In this document: positions 1 to 8,283 of the stretch, one piece after another
How positions within the stretch are numbered: position 1 is the stretch's first letter
Layout: every line of letters begins with the position of its first letter
From: Methylomonas methanica
Lineage (GTDB): Bacteria; Pseudomonadota; Gammaproteobacteria; Methylococcales; Methylomonadaceae
Direction of reading: 5' to 3'
Length of the DNA stretch: 64,000 nt
Assembly: GCF_001644035.1 (NCBI RefSeq)
Contig: NZ_LUUG01000045.1
Coordinates: 1 to 64,000 of the forward strand
Notes under the pieces: generated by a model
What the model saw: the letters and a program-made list of their open reading frames with translations, nothing else
Told to the model about the DNA's origin: nothing
The model's database searches: none
Translations under genes and position numbers: made by a program

Positions 1-150
1 TTAAGTCACGGATTCAGGATATAGACAAAAAATACTAAAAATATAATAACTAATAACACCGATTGCCATCCACAAATACCGATTCTTTTTTGTTTGCTTT
101 GCAGATTTAAAAAACCAGACTGCAATAAATATTGCTCCAATTGCCAACAT
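1..150 (-). CDS. small single-span membrane protein downstream of pxmC
   Basis: A 49-residue frame with an ATG at 150-148 and a TAA stop at the very first bases. It reads MLAIGAIFIAVWFF, a lysine-rich turn (KSAKQTKKNR), then a second hydrophobic stretch YLWMAIGVISYYIFSIF, so it could span the membrane once or twice. It lies 258 bp downstream of pxmC on the same strand, beyond a strong hairpin, so read-through from the pxm operon is uncertain. A weak GAG lies 9 bases before the start. The frame is open upstream for seven more codons without a standard start. No family recognised; it could be a chance frame. Confidence 0.4.
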   Translation of the reverse strand: MLAIGAIFIAVWFFKSAKQTKKNRYLWMAIGVISYYIFSIFCLYPESVT

Positions 151-347
151 GATTAATAACTCGTTAATTTTATTTTATAAAACACTGAGAATGCACTATA
201 GCTACTATTTATTTAAATCAGAAACCACAGATATCAGCAGCCATCATTAGTTTATTATGAAGCCATTAAAGTTAATACATAAACAATATAGTCATTAAAT
301 AGCATAACGATTTATTTTATAAAAATAAATTCGTTAAGATCATATAC

Positions 348-379
348 CCAGCCAACAATAGATTGTTATTGTTGGCTGG
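348..379 (-). terminator. strong hairpin after pxmC
   Basis: Perfect 13-bp inverted repeat: arm CCAGCCAACAATA at 348-360, six-base loop, complementary arm at 367-379. It lies 30 bp past the pxmC stop, where the end of the operon transcript would fall. There is no clean T-run on the minus-strand side, so it may stabilise the mRNA 3' end rather than act as a textbook intrinsic terminator. Confidence 0.6.
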
Positions 380-408
380 ACGTTTTATATGTGATTTTTT
401 GTAATTAA

Positions 409-1197
409 TTAACGTTTTTTGGAATTGTCTTGATTGATTAGTTCGGTTAGTTCGGACATGCGAGTTACTTGTTGCAACAAAATACCTCCAACAGCAAGTG
501 CAAACCACACACCGATAACGAAAGCATAATGCATATAAGCACCAAACAGTTCTTCTCTAAACCAAAATGTATGCCCCCATTCGTTAAAGCCAACAGCAAC
601 AAAAATCATAAAGGGGCCCGCAACAGCCAAAGTCAACGGTAGCGAAACGTTTTTGGCAAATAATGGTAATTGGGTACGCGCATATAGCCATGATGAAACT
701 CCCATGATGGTATAAAACGGAAAGCACAGATAAAATTCAACGACATGATTGGCGGTAAAAATGTTGTCGCGAATAGCAGCTTGATGCCAGGCATTATCTT
801 GTTCGGCAAAATAACTACCTGCCCAATAAACTGAAAAGGTATAAATGCTGATCCACATCGTCAGATTCAAATAACGTCGTAATTCCTCGCGTGGAGATAG
901 TTGATCAAGATGTAGATCACGGTTTTTCCAAAAATAATAGCCAAGTGCACCGATCAAACTGAGTTGAAAAATGACTTCTATATAAAACAAATTCATCCAG
1001 TATTCCTCAAAAAGAGGATCGGTTGAATCTAAACCCGTAGCAGCACCAAAAGTATATTGATAAGCCGTGATCGATACGTACATAAGCAAAATTGCCAAGA
1101 AAGACACAGCGTATCGTTTAAAATCCTTCAGATACCACTGTCTATCATAGGTTTCAGTGCTGGATGATGAAATAATTTTATCAGGTGCAGTAACCAT
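409..1197 (-). CDS. pxmC: PxmC, subunit C of divergent particulate monooxygenase
   Basis: Integral membrane subunit of the copper membrane monooxygenase superfamily, 262 residues with about six hydrophobic spans. The stretch WHQAAIRDNIFTANHVVEFY (about residues 128-147) corresponds to the conserved PmoC/AmoC segment that carries metal-binding Asp and His residues, and NEWGHTFWFREELFGAYMH matches the conserved C-terminal loop. Start ATG at 1197 has AGGAAA upstream. It is the third gene of an A-B-C operon; this order separates pxm from the canonical pmoCAB. The substrate of Pxm enzymes is not settled (methane or another small hydrocarbon). A decayed relative of this gene lies at 4999-5432. Confidence 0.93.
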   Translation of the reverse strand: MVTAPDKIISSSSTETYDRQWYLKDFKRYAVSFLAILLMYVSITAYQYTFGAATGLDSTDPLFEEYWMNLFYIEVIFQLSLIGALGYYFWKNRDLHLDQLSPREELRRYLNLTMWISIYTFSVYWAGSYFAEQDNAWHQAAIRDNIFTANHVVEFYLCFPFYTIMGVSSWLYARTQLPLFAKNVSLPLTLAVAGPFMIFVAVGFNEWGHTFWFREELFGAYMHYAFVIGVWFALAVGGILLQQVTRMSELTELINQDNSKKR

Positions 1198-1238
1198 AAT
1201 AATTTCCTGTTTATATGTAGATATAAATAAATGTTGTT

Positions 1239-2462
1239 TTATTTGTATTCAGGTATCAAAGACGCCGAAATACTTGATAGATAGCGATTTCCCTGATCAT
1301 CGAATAAAAACAACAACCCTCCAAAGCGACTATCGGCATCACCAATAACACTGGAGAGATGTTCGATTTCCCAGACAGCATCAGATGCCATGATTTTTAC
1401 AACTTTGGCTTCACCGGGGTGAATCAAATCGTTTGGTTCAATTTGCATACCGTTTGTCGCCAAATATTCTGGCGGCGTATGACTGGCATCAATGTTCATA
1501 TTTGAATTAATAAAACGCACAGATCCAGTGGTAAACTCACCAATCTGCAAAGTTTTTTGACTATCGTTTTTGATTTCCACCATCATCATCATTGATCTCT
1601 GGGGAATATTGTAAGTAGCGCGTTTAATTTTTGCGTTAACCAGATCGGCTTGTTCAGGTAACGGGGGGATAAGATCCAATGAAGCTTGTAACGGTATGGT
1701 TTCCGGATACTGACTGTTTGTCACAAAATAACCGCTCAAGACAATGACAGGAACCGCGACAAGTATCGCCTTAGCCAGATTTTTATCTTTAGGAGTTACC
1801 AATTTATCTTCTTCGCCCTTATTCACCATGGCATAGCGTGGAATAAACAACGGACGTCGAACCCACCAAACCAACCAGGCTATTCCCAGAATCATCCACA
1901 GCATATGCCAACGAACACCGTTGGCAGTGCCGTAGGTTTCTAAATTGATCATTTCTCCCTTGACAGTTTCGACATTGTTTGTGAACGCATTGGCATTACC
2001 GGTAATCTCAACCCATTGCCCAGGTCCCGCAACATTACCTGTATCTATGATATTAAACGAAGGATGAATGTGATAACGCCCAGGAATTCTGGCCTTAAGC
2101 TTCATTTTGAACTCATAATCACGACCAACTTTTAGGGGTAATGAGTTCAAATGGGCTTCGCCGTTGATCCACCGTTCTTTACGGAGAAATACTGGACCAG
2201 GAGCGATGACACCCAAATAAGCGGCTTCTGGCTTTGGAAGACTATTAGGCCAATCTTCTGCAACATGAACTTTACCGGTTATGGTGAGTTCATCATTAAC
2301 AGCAACCGTACTAGCTGACCAGTTAACGTCATACCATTGAACCGTTCGCATGCGGACAAAAGGCTCTAAAGAACGTTCACCGTGAGCCCAAGCAGTTGAC
2401 GTTGAAAGAAAAAGCCCACTAAGACAGATGGATGAAAAAACAAATAACTTCAATAGTTTCAT
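1239..2462 (-). CDS. pxmB: PxmB, periplasmic copper subunit
   Basis: 407 residues from the ATG at 2462, which has GGAG seven bases before it; a start six codons earlier would have no ribosome site. A signal peptide ends at AWA, so the mature protein begins HGERSLEPF: the N-terminal His is the copper-ligand position of PmoB. A second ligand pair is visible as YHIHPSFN (about residues 146-153), matching the HxH of the CuB site. Two cupredoxin-like regions flank two transmembrane segments (around WHMLWMILGIAWLVWWV and AILVAVPVIVLSGYFV). Ten bp separate it from pxmA. All expected copper ligands appear present, so the enzyme should be competent. Confidence 0.93.
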   Translation of the reverse strand: MKLLKLFVFSSICLSGLFLSTSTAWAHGERSLEPFVRMRTVQWYDVNWSASTVAVNDELTITGKVHVAEDWPNSLPKPEAAYLGVIAPGPVFLRKERWINGEAHLNSLPLKVGRDYEFKMKLKARIPGRYHIHPSFNIIDTGNVAGPGQWVEITGNANAFTNNVETVKGEMINLETYGTANGVRWHMLWMILGIAWLVWWVRRPLFIPRYAMVNKGEEDKLVTPKDKNLAKAILVAVPVIVLSGYFVTNSQYPETIPLQASLDLIPPLPEQADLVNAKIKRATYNIPQRSMMMMVEIKNDSQKTLQIGEFTTGSVRFINSNMNIDASHTPPEYLATNGMQIEPNDLIHPGEAKVVKIMASDAVWEIEHLSSVIGDADSRFGGLLFLFDDQGNRYLSSISASLIPEYK

Positions 2463-2472
2463 GTTTTTTCTC

Positions 2473-3216
2473 CTATACACGTTTCAGGTAACGGACAGTG
2501 GCAAAGGCTTTACCGATATACCAACCTGCGGCATAAACCAGGATGCAGAGTAGCGCTGCAAAAAAGGCGGATAAAGGAGCGGCCATCTGGCCATATGTTC
2601 GTAATGTGCCTCGTTCTATGATGCGTAGATATTCCGGCATACCCGCCCGTAAGTATTCAAAACCAAATTGATCGGCGATGGTTTGCAATCCACCTTGCCA
2701 TTCAATTGGAACATGGAACATAGCAAAAATAGGCCAGTTAGTTGGATAGAATAAAAGCGCAAAAGAAGCGCCCCCTGCAATCGCAGTCACTAGAAAACTA
2801 GGTGACAACATCAAAATAGCATCCAAAACTAAGGCGCTAGGAATCATGGTGGCTGGTAGCACAAAATTTAGTGGGTAATTGGTCCAAATTTGATAGGCGG
2901 TCACGCGAGTGATCCACATGCCCAGCATTAAACCCACTACTGATAAAGTTGCACCCATAGGCAAACGAAAATGGGTCCATAATACCGATTGCACTGCTGC
3001 GGGCCAGGCAATCATCAGAACGGGCGTCACAAGCGGCCAATATTGCCGGTCTTTCCAATCGAGCCAAAAATCCCAGTCGCCCACCGTTAGCATGAAATGC
3101 AGATGATAAGAGCCAATATATAAAAATCCGGCTAACACCAAGATTAGATAATCATAAATCCTGGAGACCGTGGCGGTTTCTTTATCAAAACCGGTGGATA
3201 CGCTAATTGTTGACAT
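2473..3216 (-). CDS. pxmA: PxmA, membrane subunit
   Basis: 247-residue membrane subunit of the pMMO/AMO superfamily with the family signature GDWDFWLDWKDRQYWP near residues 46-61, followed by VTPV, and about six to seven hydrophobic spans. Start ATG at 3216 has GGAG nine bases upstream. It is the first gene of the pxmABC operon; a perfect TetR-type dyad (3250-3265) sits 34 bp before the start codon, so the operon is probably repressed by a TetR protein such as the one at 3835-4413. PxmA is a divergent lineage distinct from PmoA and is usually co-resident with a canonical pmo operon, which is not in this window. Confidence 0.93.
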   Translation of the reverse strand: MSTISVSTGFDKETATVSRIYDYLILVLAGFLYIGSYHLHFMLTVGDWDFWLDWKDRQYWPLVTPVLMIAWPAAVQSVLWTHFRLPMGATLSVVGLMLGMWITRVTAYQIWTNYPLNFVLPATMIPSALVLDAILMLSPSFLVTAIAGGASFALLFYPTNWPIFAMFHVPIEWQGGLQTIADQFGFEYLRAGMPEYLRIIERGTLRTYGQMAAPLSAFFAALLCILVYAAGWYIGKAFATVRYLKRV

Positions 3217-3249
3217 AATTCACTCCTCGTCGCAATTTGCAACATTATT

Positions 3250-3265
3250 TGTACCGTTCGGTACA
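3250..3265. promoter_or_regulatory. TetR-type operator before pxmA
   Basis: Perfect dyad TGTACC-GTTC-GGTACA. Near-identical dyads occur at 4430-4445 (before the intact tetR) and 23991-24006 (before a membrane-protein gene), and a damaged copy at 3663-3678. Recurrence next to a TetR gene supports an operator; the regulator assignment is inference. Confidence 0.7.
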
Positions 3266-3305
3266 TTTTGGCGCAAAAGAAACGCCTAAATATAACAAGC
3301 ACTTA

Positions 3306-3635
3306 CTAATCCAAATCACTCAATGCATTAGATATAATATGACTAACCGAATTCATGGGAAGAGTTTCGCTTCCCGTCGCCAGTAAACCGTAAAATAGAC
3401 CAGTTAGAAAATCAGCGAGTGATTCAGGATCTTTATCGGTTGAAATTTCCCCTGAATTTTGCCCCTTGATAATCGCCGACTTAAAACCTTTTTTAATTCC
3501 TCCAAGACCCTGCTCAAAGTACTTAGCAATTTTTGGATCTTTCTGCCAGAAAAAAAAATGAACAAAACAGTTATAGAGATTGGACGTCATCGTAGCTTGA
3601 GTTACTGCGTCTTTAGCTAAAAAAATCTGTGTCAC
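3306..3635 (-). pseudogene. truncated TetR regulator, DNA-binding part missing
   Basis: 109 residues that align with the C-terminal ligand-binding half of the complete TetR at 3835-4413 (shared pattern: EGGIK/QGLGGIK, IIKGQ/IIRGQ, DKD-SLA-F-TG-FYGL, ISNAL-LD at the end). The helix-turn-helix N-terminus is absent; the apparent N-terminus (MTQIFLAKDAV) is not TetR-like. A damaged copy of the operator lies 28 bp upstream. It looks like the residue of a tandem duplication that lost its 5' half. If translated it could only act as a dimer partner. Confidence 0.75.
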
Positions 3636-3662
3636 GAAAAGTCCTCACGCATTGCGCCATTC

Positions 3663-3678
3663 TGTACCGTTTGGTTTT
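3663..3678. promoter_or_regulatory. degenerate TetR operator copy
   Basis: TGTACC-GTTT-GGTTTT: one intact half-site and one decayed half-site of the dyad found before pxmA. It precedes the truncated TetR copy, consistent with duplication of gene plus operator followed by decay. Confidence 0.5.
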
Positions 3679-3834
3679 TTTGGTGCGCATAAATATATAA
3701 ATATTCAGTTAATAAATGCCGTTTTTAAGGTATTACTTCATTAAGACTCACATATTGATTATCTCCTTGTCGCTTATTTATATCGACTAGTACAGTATTG
3801 TTACAAAAACATCTATTTTTTAGTTTATTAAAAA

Positions 3835-4413
3835 TCAATCCAGCAGGATAAGTGCATTTGAAATAACCTTTTCTAAAGTTTTACGATCAGGGTTGGCGCT
3901 ACCCATAACTTGCAAACCATAAAAAATACCAGTAAAAAAATATGCGAGCGAGTCGGAATCTTTATCAGCAGCAATTTCCATATCTTTTTGACCTCGAATG
4001 ATGACCTGACGGAAAGCATCTTCGACTTGTTTGATACCGCCTTCAACTTCTTCAGATATTTTTGCGTCAGTTTGCCAAAACTCCAACGCAGTTTTTCCAA
4101 ACATGCAACAACGCTTGTCTTCAATGGCCCTATCCATAACTCTAACCAAAATCCGCTCAATCGCGTTTTTGGCAGGTAAACTTGCCGTGATATCGGCTAT
4201 TTCGCGCACCATAGCTCGCTTACTTCTATAAAGTTTCAGCGCATCTAAAAATAGCTCATGTTTGCTACCAAAGGTTGCATAAAAACTTCCTTTTCCTATG
4301 CCCATGTTGTTCAAAAGGTCACTCAGAGAAGCTCCTTTATACCCTTTATCCCAAAAAACATACATCGCTCTAGTAAGAGCTTCTTGAGTATCGAATTCTT
4401 GATATCTTGCCAT
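3835..4413 (-). CDS. TetR/AcrR family repressor, candidate pxm regulator
   Basis: 192 residues. The N-terminal helix-turn-helix reads DTQEALTRAMYVFWDKGYKG, then ASLSDLLNNMGIGKGSFYATF, the standard TetR three-helix DNA-binding domain (about residues 8-50). The C-terminal ligand-binding domain is of the AcrR/YxaF-like type. A dyad TATACC-ATTT-GGTACA is 17 bp before the start (autoregulation), and the same dyad lies before pxmA. The ligand is unknown. Family certain; the pxm role rests on operator similarity and proximity. Confidence 0.88.
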   Translation of the reverse strand: MARYQEFDTQEALTRAMYVFWDKGYKGASLSDLLNNMGIGKGSFYATFGSKHELFLDALKLYRSKRAMVREIADITASLPAKNAIERILVRVMDRAIEDKRCCMFGKTALEFWQTDAKISEEVEGGIKQVEDAFRQVIIRGQKDMEIAADKDSDSLAYFFTGIFYGLQVMGSANPDRKTLEKVISNALILLD

Positions 4414-4429
4414 AAAACTTAAATTTTAA

Positions 4430-4445
4430 TATACCATTTGGTACA
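4430..4445. promoter_or_regulatory. TetR operator before tetR
   Basis: TATACC-ATTT-GGTACA, same dyad as 3250-3265 and 23991-24006, placed just before the tetR start as expected for an autoregulated repressor. Confidence 0.7.
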
Positions 4446-4502
4446 GAATCTACACTATATTATCAGCCATGTCAATCAATCTGAGCATTTTTTATCGGCG
4501 TT

Positions 4503-4697
4503 CATAAGTCAATTGAAGTCGACGGCAGGCAGCTGCGAACGTCTTTGTTGGTCAGCGCCGTTTCATTGCACCATTGGATTTCGCCGCCTTCAGCCTTAGC
4601 TTGGGCGGCAATCACAGGATAGTGTTCTTCAGCCAAGCTTTGACGGCTTCCGGACGTTGTTCGTAGGCTTTCTTGATCGGCTTTTACGGCGTGAAAC
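4503..4697 (-). mobile_element. IS630-family transposase fragment
   Basis: Minus-strand reading gives GFTP-KPIKKAYEQRPEAVKAWL, then HYPVIAAQAKAEGGEIQW and CNETALTNKDVR. This is the linker and first catalytic Asp region of IS630-family transposases, where the motif is normally WGDETAL; here the Asp has become Asn. An in-frame stop interrupts GFTP-KP. Both ends are missing. Confidence 0.65.
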
Positions 4698-4739
4698 CCT
4701 AGTGTTTAGGGCATTTACATTACCAAAGCCTATTGACAT

Positions 4740-4890
4740 TTCTTGGCGGATTGCAGCCTGGGCATTGAAAACCGGATGAGGCCATCGGGCCTGAAGTAAC
4801 GCTTCGGCGCACTGGCTTTCAGTGCCGTACTGCTTCATGAAATCCATCAAGCTGAAGCCTTTTGAAATTGGATCGGTTTTTTTTCATGGC
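4740..4890 (-). mobile_element. IS1595-family transposase N-terminal fragment
   Basis: Minus-strand frames give MKKNRSNFKRLQLDGFHEAV and, after a frameshift, SLMDFMKQYGTESQCAEALL then QARWPHPVF. This is the N-terminal segment preceding the zinc ribbon of IS1595-family transposases (usual form QARWP-GF-CP-CG). The rest of the element is absent. It abuts the pxmC remnant. Confidence 0.6.
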
Positions 4891-4998
4891 ACGGATCTCC
4901 AGGCAGATCAAGGCTTCAGTTCGACTAACCGAATGATCAAAAGTTGCTGAGGGTCGTGGGTAATCAGGAAAAGTTATGTATTTTCCAAAGCGGGTTAT

Positions 4999-5432
4999 TG
5001 ATTTATCAATTCCATCAATGTGCTCATACGAATAACGCATTGGGGAAGAATTCCTCCCACCGCAAGCGCGAACCGAACTCCAATGACGAAAGCGTAGTGC
5101 ATATAGGCACCGAACAACTCCTCGCGAAACCAAAATGTATGCCCCACTCATTGAAGCCAACGGCAACAAAAATGATAAATGACCCGAGAACGGCAAGTGT
5201 TAAAGGCAGAGAAATTCCTTTTGCAAATAATGATAATCAAGTTCGCGCATAAAACCACGATGCAGAACCCATGATAATGTAGAACAGAAAACATAAATAA
5301 AATTCAACTACATGATTAGCAGTAAAAATACTGTCCCAAATTGCCGCCTGATGCCATGCATTATCTTGTTCAGCAAAAAGCTTCCTGCCCAATAAACAGC
5401 AAATGTATATATGCTAATCCACATGGTCAAAA
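4999..5432 (-). pseudogene. decayed second pxmC copy
   Basis: Base-by-base similarity to the intact pxmC 3' two-thirds (409-880) is evident over about 430 bp. Recoverable peptide pieces include GAYMHYAFVIGV-FALAVGG and RMSTLMELINQ-stop, matching GAYMHYAFVIGVWFALAVGG and RMSELTELINQ of pxmC. Several one-base deletions break the frame, and the 5' third is missing where the similarity stops near 5432. It is diverged from the intact gene, so it is an older or foreign copy, probably the last gene of a second pxm operon whose A and B genes were lost. Confidence 0.85.
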
Positions 5433-5525
5433 CAAGATACGCCAAAACTGGCTGGTTGAATGAGTTCTTATCGCAGACTGCCAGAAATAGCGAATTTATT
5501 GCATTTTAAAATTACACTAATTTTG

Positions 5526-5566
5526 TTGAATAGGATAATCCTATTCAATCATAGAAAATAGGTATT
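5526..5566. promoter_or_regulatory. LysR-type dyad before EthD fragment
   Basis: Inverted repeat with 11-bp arms TTGAATAGGAT around a single A (5526-5548), containing ATAGG-N5-CCTAT, followed by a second half-site ATAGG at 5558-5562. It lies about 65-105 bp upstream of the EthD-like fragment. Related CCTAT/ATAGG dyads occur at 9510, 16722, 17131 and 19520. Confidence 0.55.
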
Positions 5567-5629
5567 TTACTAGTCATAAAAATTGGTGTTTTATATGCGC
5601 TACCATTTAGATAGCCATACAATAAACTT

Positions 5630-5818
5630 ATGAGTTCAGCAAAATTAATTGTAATTTACCCTGTGCCGACCGATATGAAAACTTTTGAACGTCGCTACGC
5701 AGATGAGTATATCCCAATGGCTGTCGAAAAACTGGCAGGTAAAACCTCTTTCGTGGCTTCCTTTTTCCACTCCAAGGTCAACCACATTCGCAGTGGCCTC
5801 TGCGGGATACCCAAATGA
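5630..5818 (+). pseudogene. truncated EthD-domain protein
   Basis: The first ~44 residues (AKLIVIYPVPTDMKTFERRY, ADEYIPMAVEKLAGKT) closely match the intact EthD-like protein at 19123-19449 (SKLIVIYPVPSNLEDFERRY, AEEHIPMAIEKLVGKT). The reading then leaves the family and stops after about 18 unrelated residues, so roughly 60 residues of the ferredoxin-like EthD fold are missing. The upstream region retains a LysR-type dyad, as for the intact copy. Likely a broken paralogue, cut where a pxmC tail sequence begins downstream. Confidence 0.7.
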
Positions 5819-5838
5819 TTTAGTTTTTTGTAACTTCA

Positions 5839-5863
5839 GAGCACATTGATGGAATTGATAAAT
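5839..5863 (+). repeat. 25-bp inverted copy of the pxmC-remnant 3' end
   Basis: Identical over 25 bases to the complement of 5001-5025, the last codons of the decayed pxmC (encoding STLMELIN in that gene's frame). The copies are in opposite orientation about 815 bp apart. They bracket the EthD fragment and a LysR dyad, suggesting an inversion or inverted duplication at this scar. Confidence 0.7.
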
Positions 5864-5978
5864 TAAGTGCGCGCATTGAAAAGAAATAATTATTTAAAAT
5901 AAAAGTCAGTATTTCGCCGGGTATTACATTCTTTTGTTTGTATCCGGTGAGATGCTACCATTTTATATTCTGTAAACA

Positions 5979-6106
5979 GGGTGGACGGTTAGCTCCATCA
6001 GTAACTATATGACCAGCAATATCTACCAGCCATATAAACTCCCCCAAGGGTTGATGGATGAAGGTAATTGCTACTGGTTGGTCTGGTGGAGCCAACCGCC
6101 CATCCC
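5979..6106. repeat. 128-bp imperfect inverted repeat (MITE-like)
   Basis: The outer arms pair GGGTGGACGGTTAGCTCCA near the left end with TGGAGCCAACCGCCCATCCC at the right end, with few mismatches. Inner segments (ACCAGCAAT-, -ATTGCTACTGGT) also pair with small bulges, so the whole unit could fold as one long hairpin. It encodes no protein. This is the shape of a miniature inverted-repeat element or a structured RNA. No flanking target-site duplication is obvious. Confidence 0.5.
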
Positions 6107-6640
6107 GCTTCTTGAAATGTATTTCATTCGATTGGGAGCACAGATATCAACAGAGTGAGAGTGATTTATGCATCTTGTCTATTTACGTAAACTAAATAAA
6201 GATAATATATTGGTCAATAAAGTCAAGATTGGAAACAATTTACAGATCTTCATCATCAAAATATCAGTACATTTGATGCGCGTGTACTGGGTTTGGGGGC
6301 GTTTCTCCCAAGCATTTTCTTACCTCCAAGAGAAGAATGCTAGAACTAACTCTTTCGCCATGTGGCGAATAGGTGATGAGGGTTTTTTTTACAAATGCAT
6401 TTGGCTATTTACTTCTCAATAGACAATACATGTTGATCATTAATATATCTATAAAACATAATATTATTAAAATCAATAAATTGCATAACGATATATTTAA
6501 ATTGCAAATTTGAAAACAAGACAGAATATTTATTTTATTTGGCGTTAGCAGGATGTTTATATCTTGAATGAACGTCGGCTTTATCAACGTTATCGAGTTA
6601 ATTTTAGTTATGCTTTTGGAGCTAAGTAGTAAGAGGTAAT
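6107..6640 (+). other. non-coding stretch upstream of moeA with hairpins
   Basis: No convincing gene. A reading frame at 6168-6422 has no protein-like composition. Two stem-loops stand out: arms AGCATTTTCTT and AGAAGAATGCT around 6310-6350, and TTCGCC-ATGT-GGCGAA at about 6354-6369, followed after 16 bases by a T8 run (6383-6390). The order resembles a leader or attenuator ahead of the moeA leader ORF, but no known riboswitch consensus was matched. Confidence 0.35.
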
Positions 6641-6727
6641 ATGAGGAATCATACCAGTAATATGGAACAAGTCGGACAGTATCTGCAGCAGTGGATGATC
6701 ATAATAGTTTCAGAGCGTTATGCGTAA
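6641..6727 (+). CDS. 28-residue leader ORF overlapping the moeA start
   Basis: ATG at 6641 follows AAGAGGTAAT, a far better ribosome site than anything before moeA itself. The peptide MRNHTSNMEQVGQYLQQW continues MIIIVSERYA and stops at 6725-6727, overlapping the moeA ATG at 6720 by 8 bp in another frame. This geometry fits translational coupling, with termination of the leader delivering ribosomes to moeA. Alternatively it is the 5' end of moeA displaced by a frameshift. No family similarity recognised. Confidence 0.45.
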   Translation: MRNHTSNMEQVGQYLQQWMIIIVSERYA

Positions 6728-8012
6728 CATGATAGATAACGACATTCTTCATCTAAGCAGACCAGGTTGCAGTGACGAGCATGATCCGACAGCAATAACT
6801 GTGGATGTTGCACAGCAGTCCATTATAGATTGTGTCAAACCATTAGCTAGTACGGAGCAAGAACGATTACCGTTGCGACAATCCATTGATCGCGTCTTGG
6901 CTGAAGATATTATTGCTGAAATGAATGTCCCCCCTTATGACAATTCGGCGATGGATGGGTTTGCCTTGCATGCCGATGGTATACCGCAGAACGGGACGGT
7001 CACATTAAAGGTAGTTGGAAATAGTTTTGCCGGTCATCCATTTTTTGAGGGTTGTACAAGCGGCGAGTGTGTTCGCATAATGACGGGTGCAATGATTCCG
7101 GCGGGTTGCAACACTGTAATCCCGCAGGAGCATGTCGAACTGCTCGGCGCAGAAAGCATTAGAATCGATGGTCGTGCGAGACTAGGAGAAAATGTCCGAT
7201 TCGTTGGCGAGGATATTCGTTTAGGGCAAACTGTGTTGACTTGTGGTCGACGATTAACGGCGGCAGATTTAGGGCTGTTATCTTCCTTAGGCATCAATAA
7301 TGTTGCAGTAATGCGGCGCTTGCGGGTAGCCTTTTTCTCCACCGGTGATGAATTGCAGACAGTTGGGGAAGCCTTACAGCCAGGACAGATTTATGATAGC
7401 AATCGATATACGCTGTTTGGAATGTTGAGCCGCCAGCATTGCGATATAACTGATCTGGGCGTGGTTGGCGACGATCCCATGCAAGTACGCAATACATTGC
7501 AATTAGCTGCGAAGAGTCATGATGTCATTATCAGCAGCGGCGGAGTGTCAGTCGGCGAAGCCGATTATATATATCAAGTGTTGAACGAATTAGGCGACAT
7601 TATCTTTTGGAAGGTGGCGATGAAGCCAGGACGACCATTAACCTTTGGCCGCCTGCAACAAGCATTGTTTTTTGGTTTGCCAGGCAACCCTGTAGCGGTA
7701 ATGGTAAGTTTTAGCCAGTTTGTGCAGCCGGCCCTGCAGCGTTTTGGTGGCGAAATCGCGCGTCCGCCTTTAATTTTACGAGCGGTGACCAGTTCACTTT
7801 TAAGGAAGCGAGCGGGGAGAACAGAGTACCAGCGTGGCATTTTGAGTCAGGCGTCTGATGGCGAGTTGACAGTATGCAAGACAGGTGAGCAAGGCTCCGG
7901 AATTTTACGTTCTATGTCGCAAGCCAACTGTTTCATAGTCTTGACCGCCGATCAAACCCGAGTGGAAGCTGGTTCAACGGTAATCGTGCAACCTTTTGCT
8001 AGTTGGCTATAA
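6720..8012 (+). CDS. moeA: MoeA, molybdopterin molybdenumtransferase
   Basis: 430 residues. MoeA inserts Mo (or W) into adenylylated molybdopterin in the cytoplasm. Visible landmarks are the N-terminal PPYDNSAMDGFA motif (about residues 63-74), IMTGAMIPAGC-TVIPQE (about 120-140), TGDEL and IYDSNRYTL in the MogA-like domain, SGGVSVGEADY (about 265-275) and MKPGRPLTFG with LPGNPVAVMVSF. Length and domain order are normal. The first ATG (6720) lacks a clear ribosome site and a second ATG lies three codons on; the overlapping leader ORF may supply coupling. It points away from the moaCB-moaA genes, separated by 1.7 kb with insertion-sequence debris. Confidence 0.95.
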   Translation: MRNMIDNDILHLSRPGCSDEHDPTAITVDVAQQSIIDCVKPLASTEQERLPLRQSIDRVLAEDIIAEMNVPPYDNSAMDGFALHADGIPQNGTVTLKVVGNSFAGHPFFEGCTSGECVRIMTGAMIPAGCNTVIPQEHVELLGAESIRIDGRARLGENVRFVGEDIRLGQTVLTCGRRLTAADLGLLSSLGINNVAVMRRLRVAFFSTGDELQTVGEALQPGQIYDSNRYTLFGMLSRQHCDITDLGVVGDDPMQVRNTLQLAAKSHDVIISSGGVSVGEADYIYQVLNELGDIIFWKVAMKPGRPLTFGRLQQALFFGLPGNPVAVMVSFSQFVQPALQRFGGEIARPPLILRAVTSSLLRKRAGRTEYQRGILSQASDGELTVCKTGEQGSGILRSMSQANCFIVLTADQTRVEAGSTVIVQPFASWL

Positions 8013-8283
8013 AGTTTGAATGGAATGACTGAGCTAGTACGAACCGATTAATTCAATATAGAGGCGCCCCCCTGATTTGGGCATAAACCGTCATATTTAG
8101 TTGGTCGAGTAGCCCAAAGGAATCGCACCTTCAGGCTATCACATATCACGCAACGGTACGTGAATATCTCGATTCATACCGCTCTTATCGTTCAGTCATT
8201 CCGGCGAAGGTAATATGCCAATGTGCGAACAGGCCTGAGTTTTGCAGTGCTATCTTTTCATTCCGACCGTGAAAACTATCACC

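Noticed and set aside
6168-6422. 84-codon frame before moeA
   Set aside because: No ribosome site, composition unlike a protein, and it runs across strong hairpins and a T8 run; better seen as leader/non-coding DNA.
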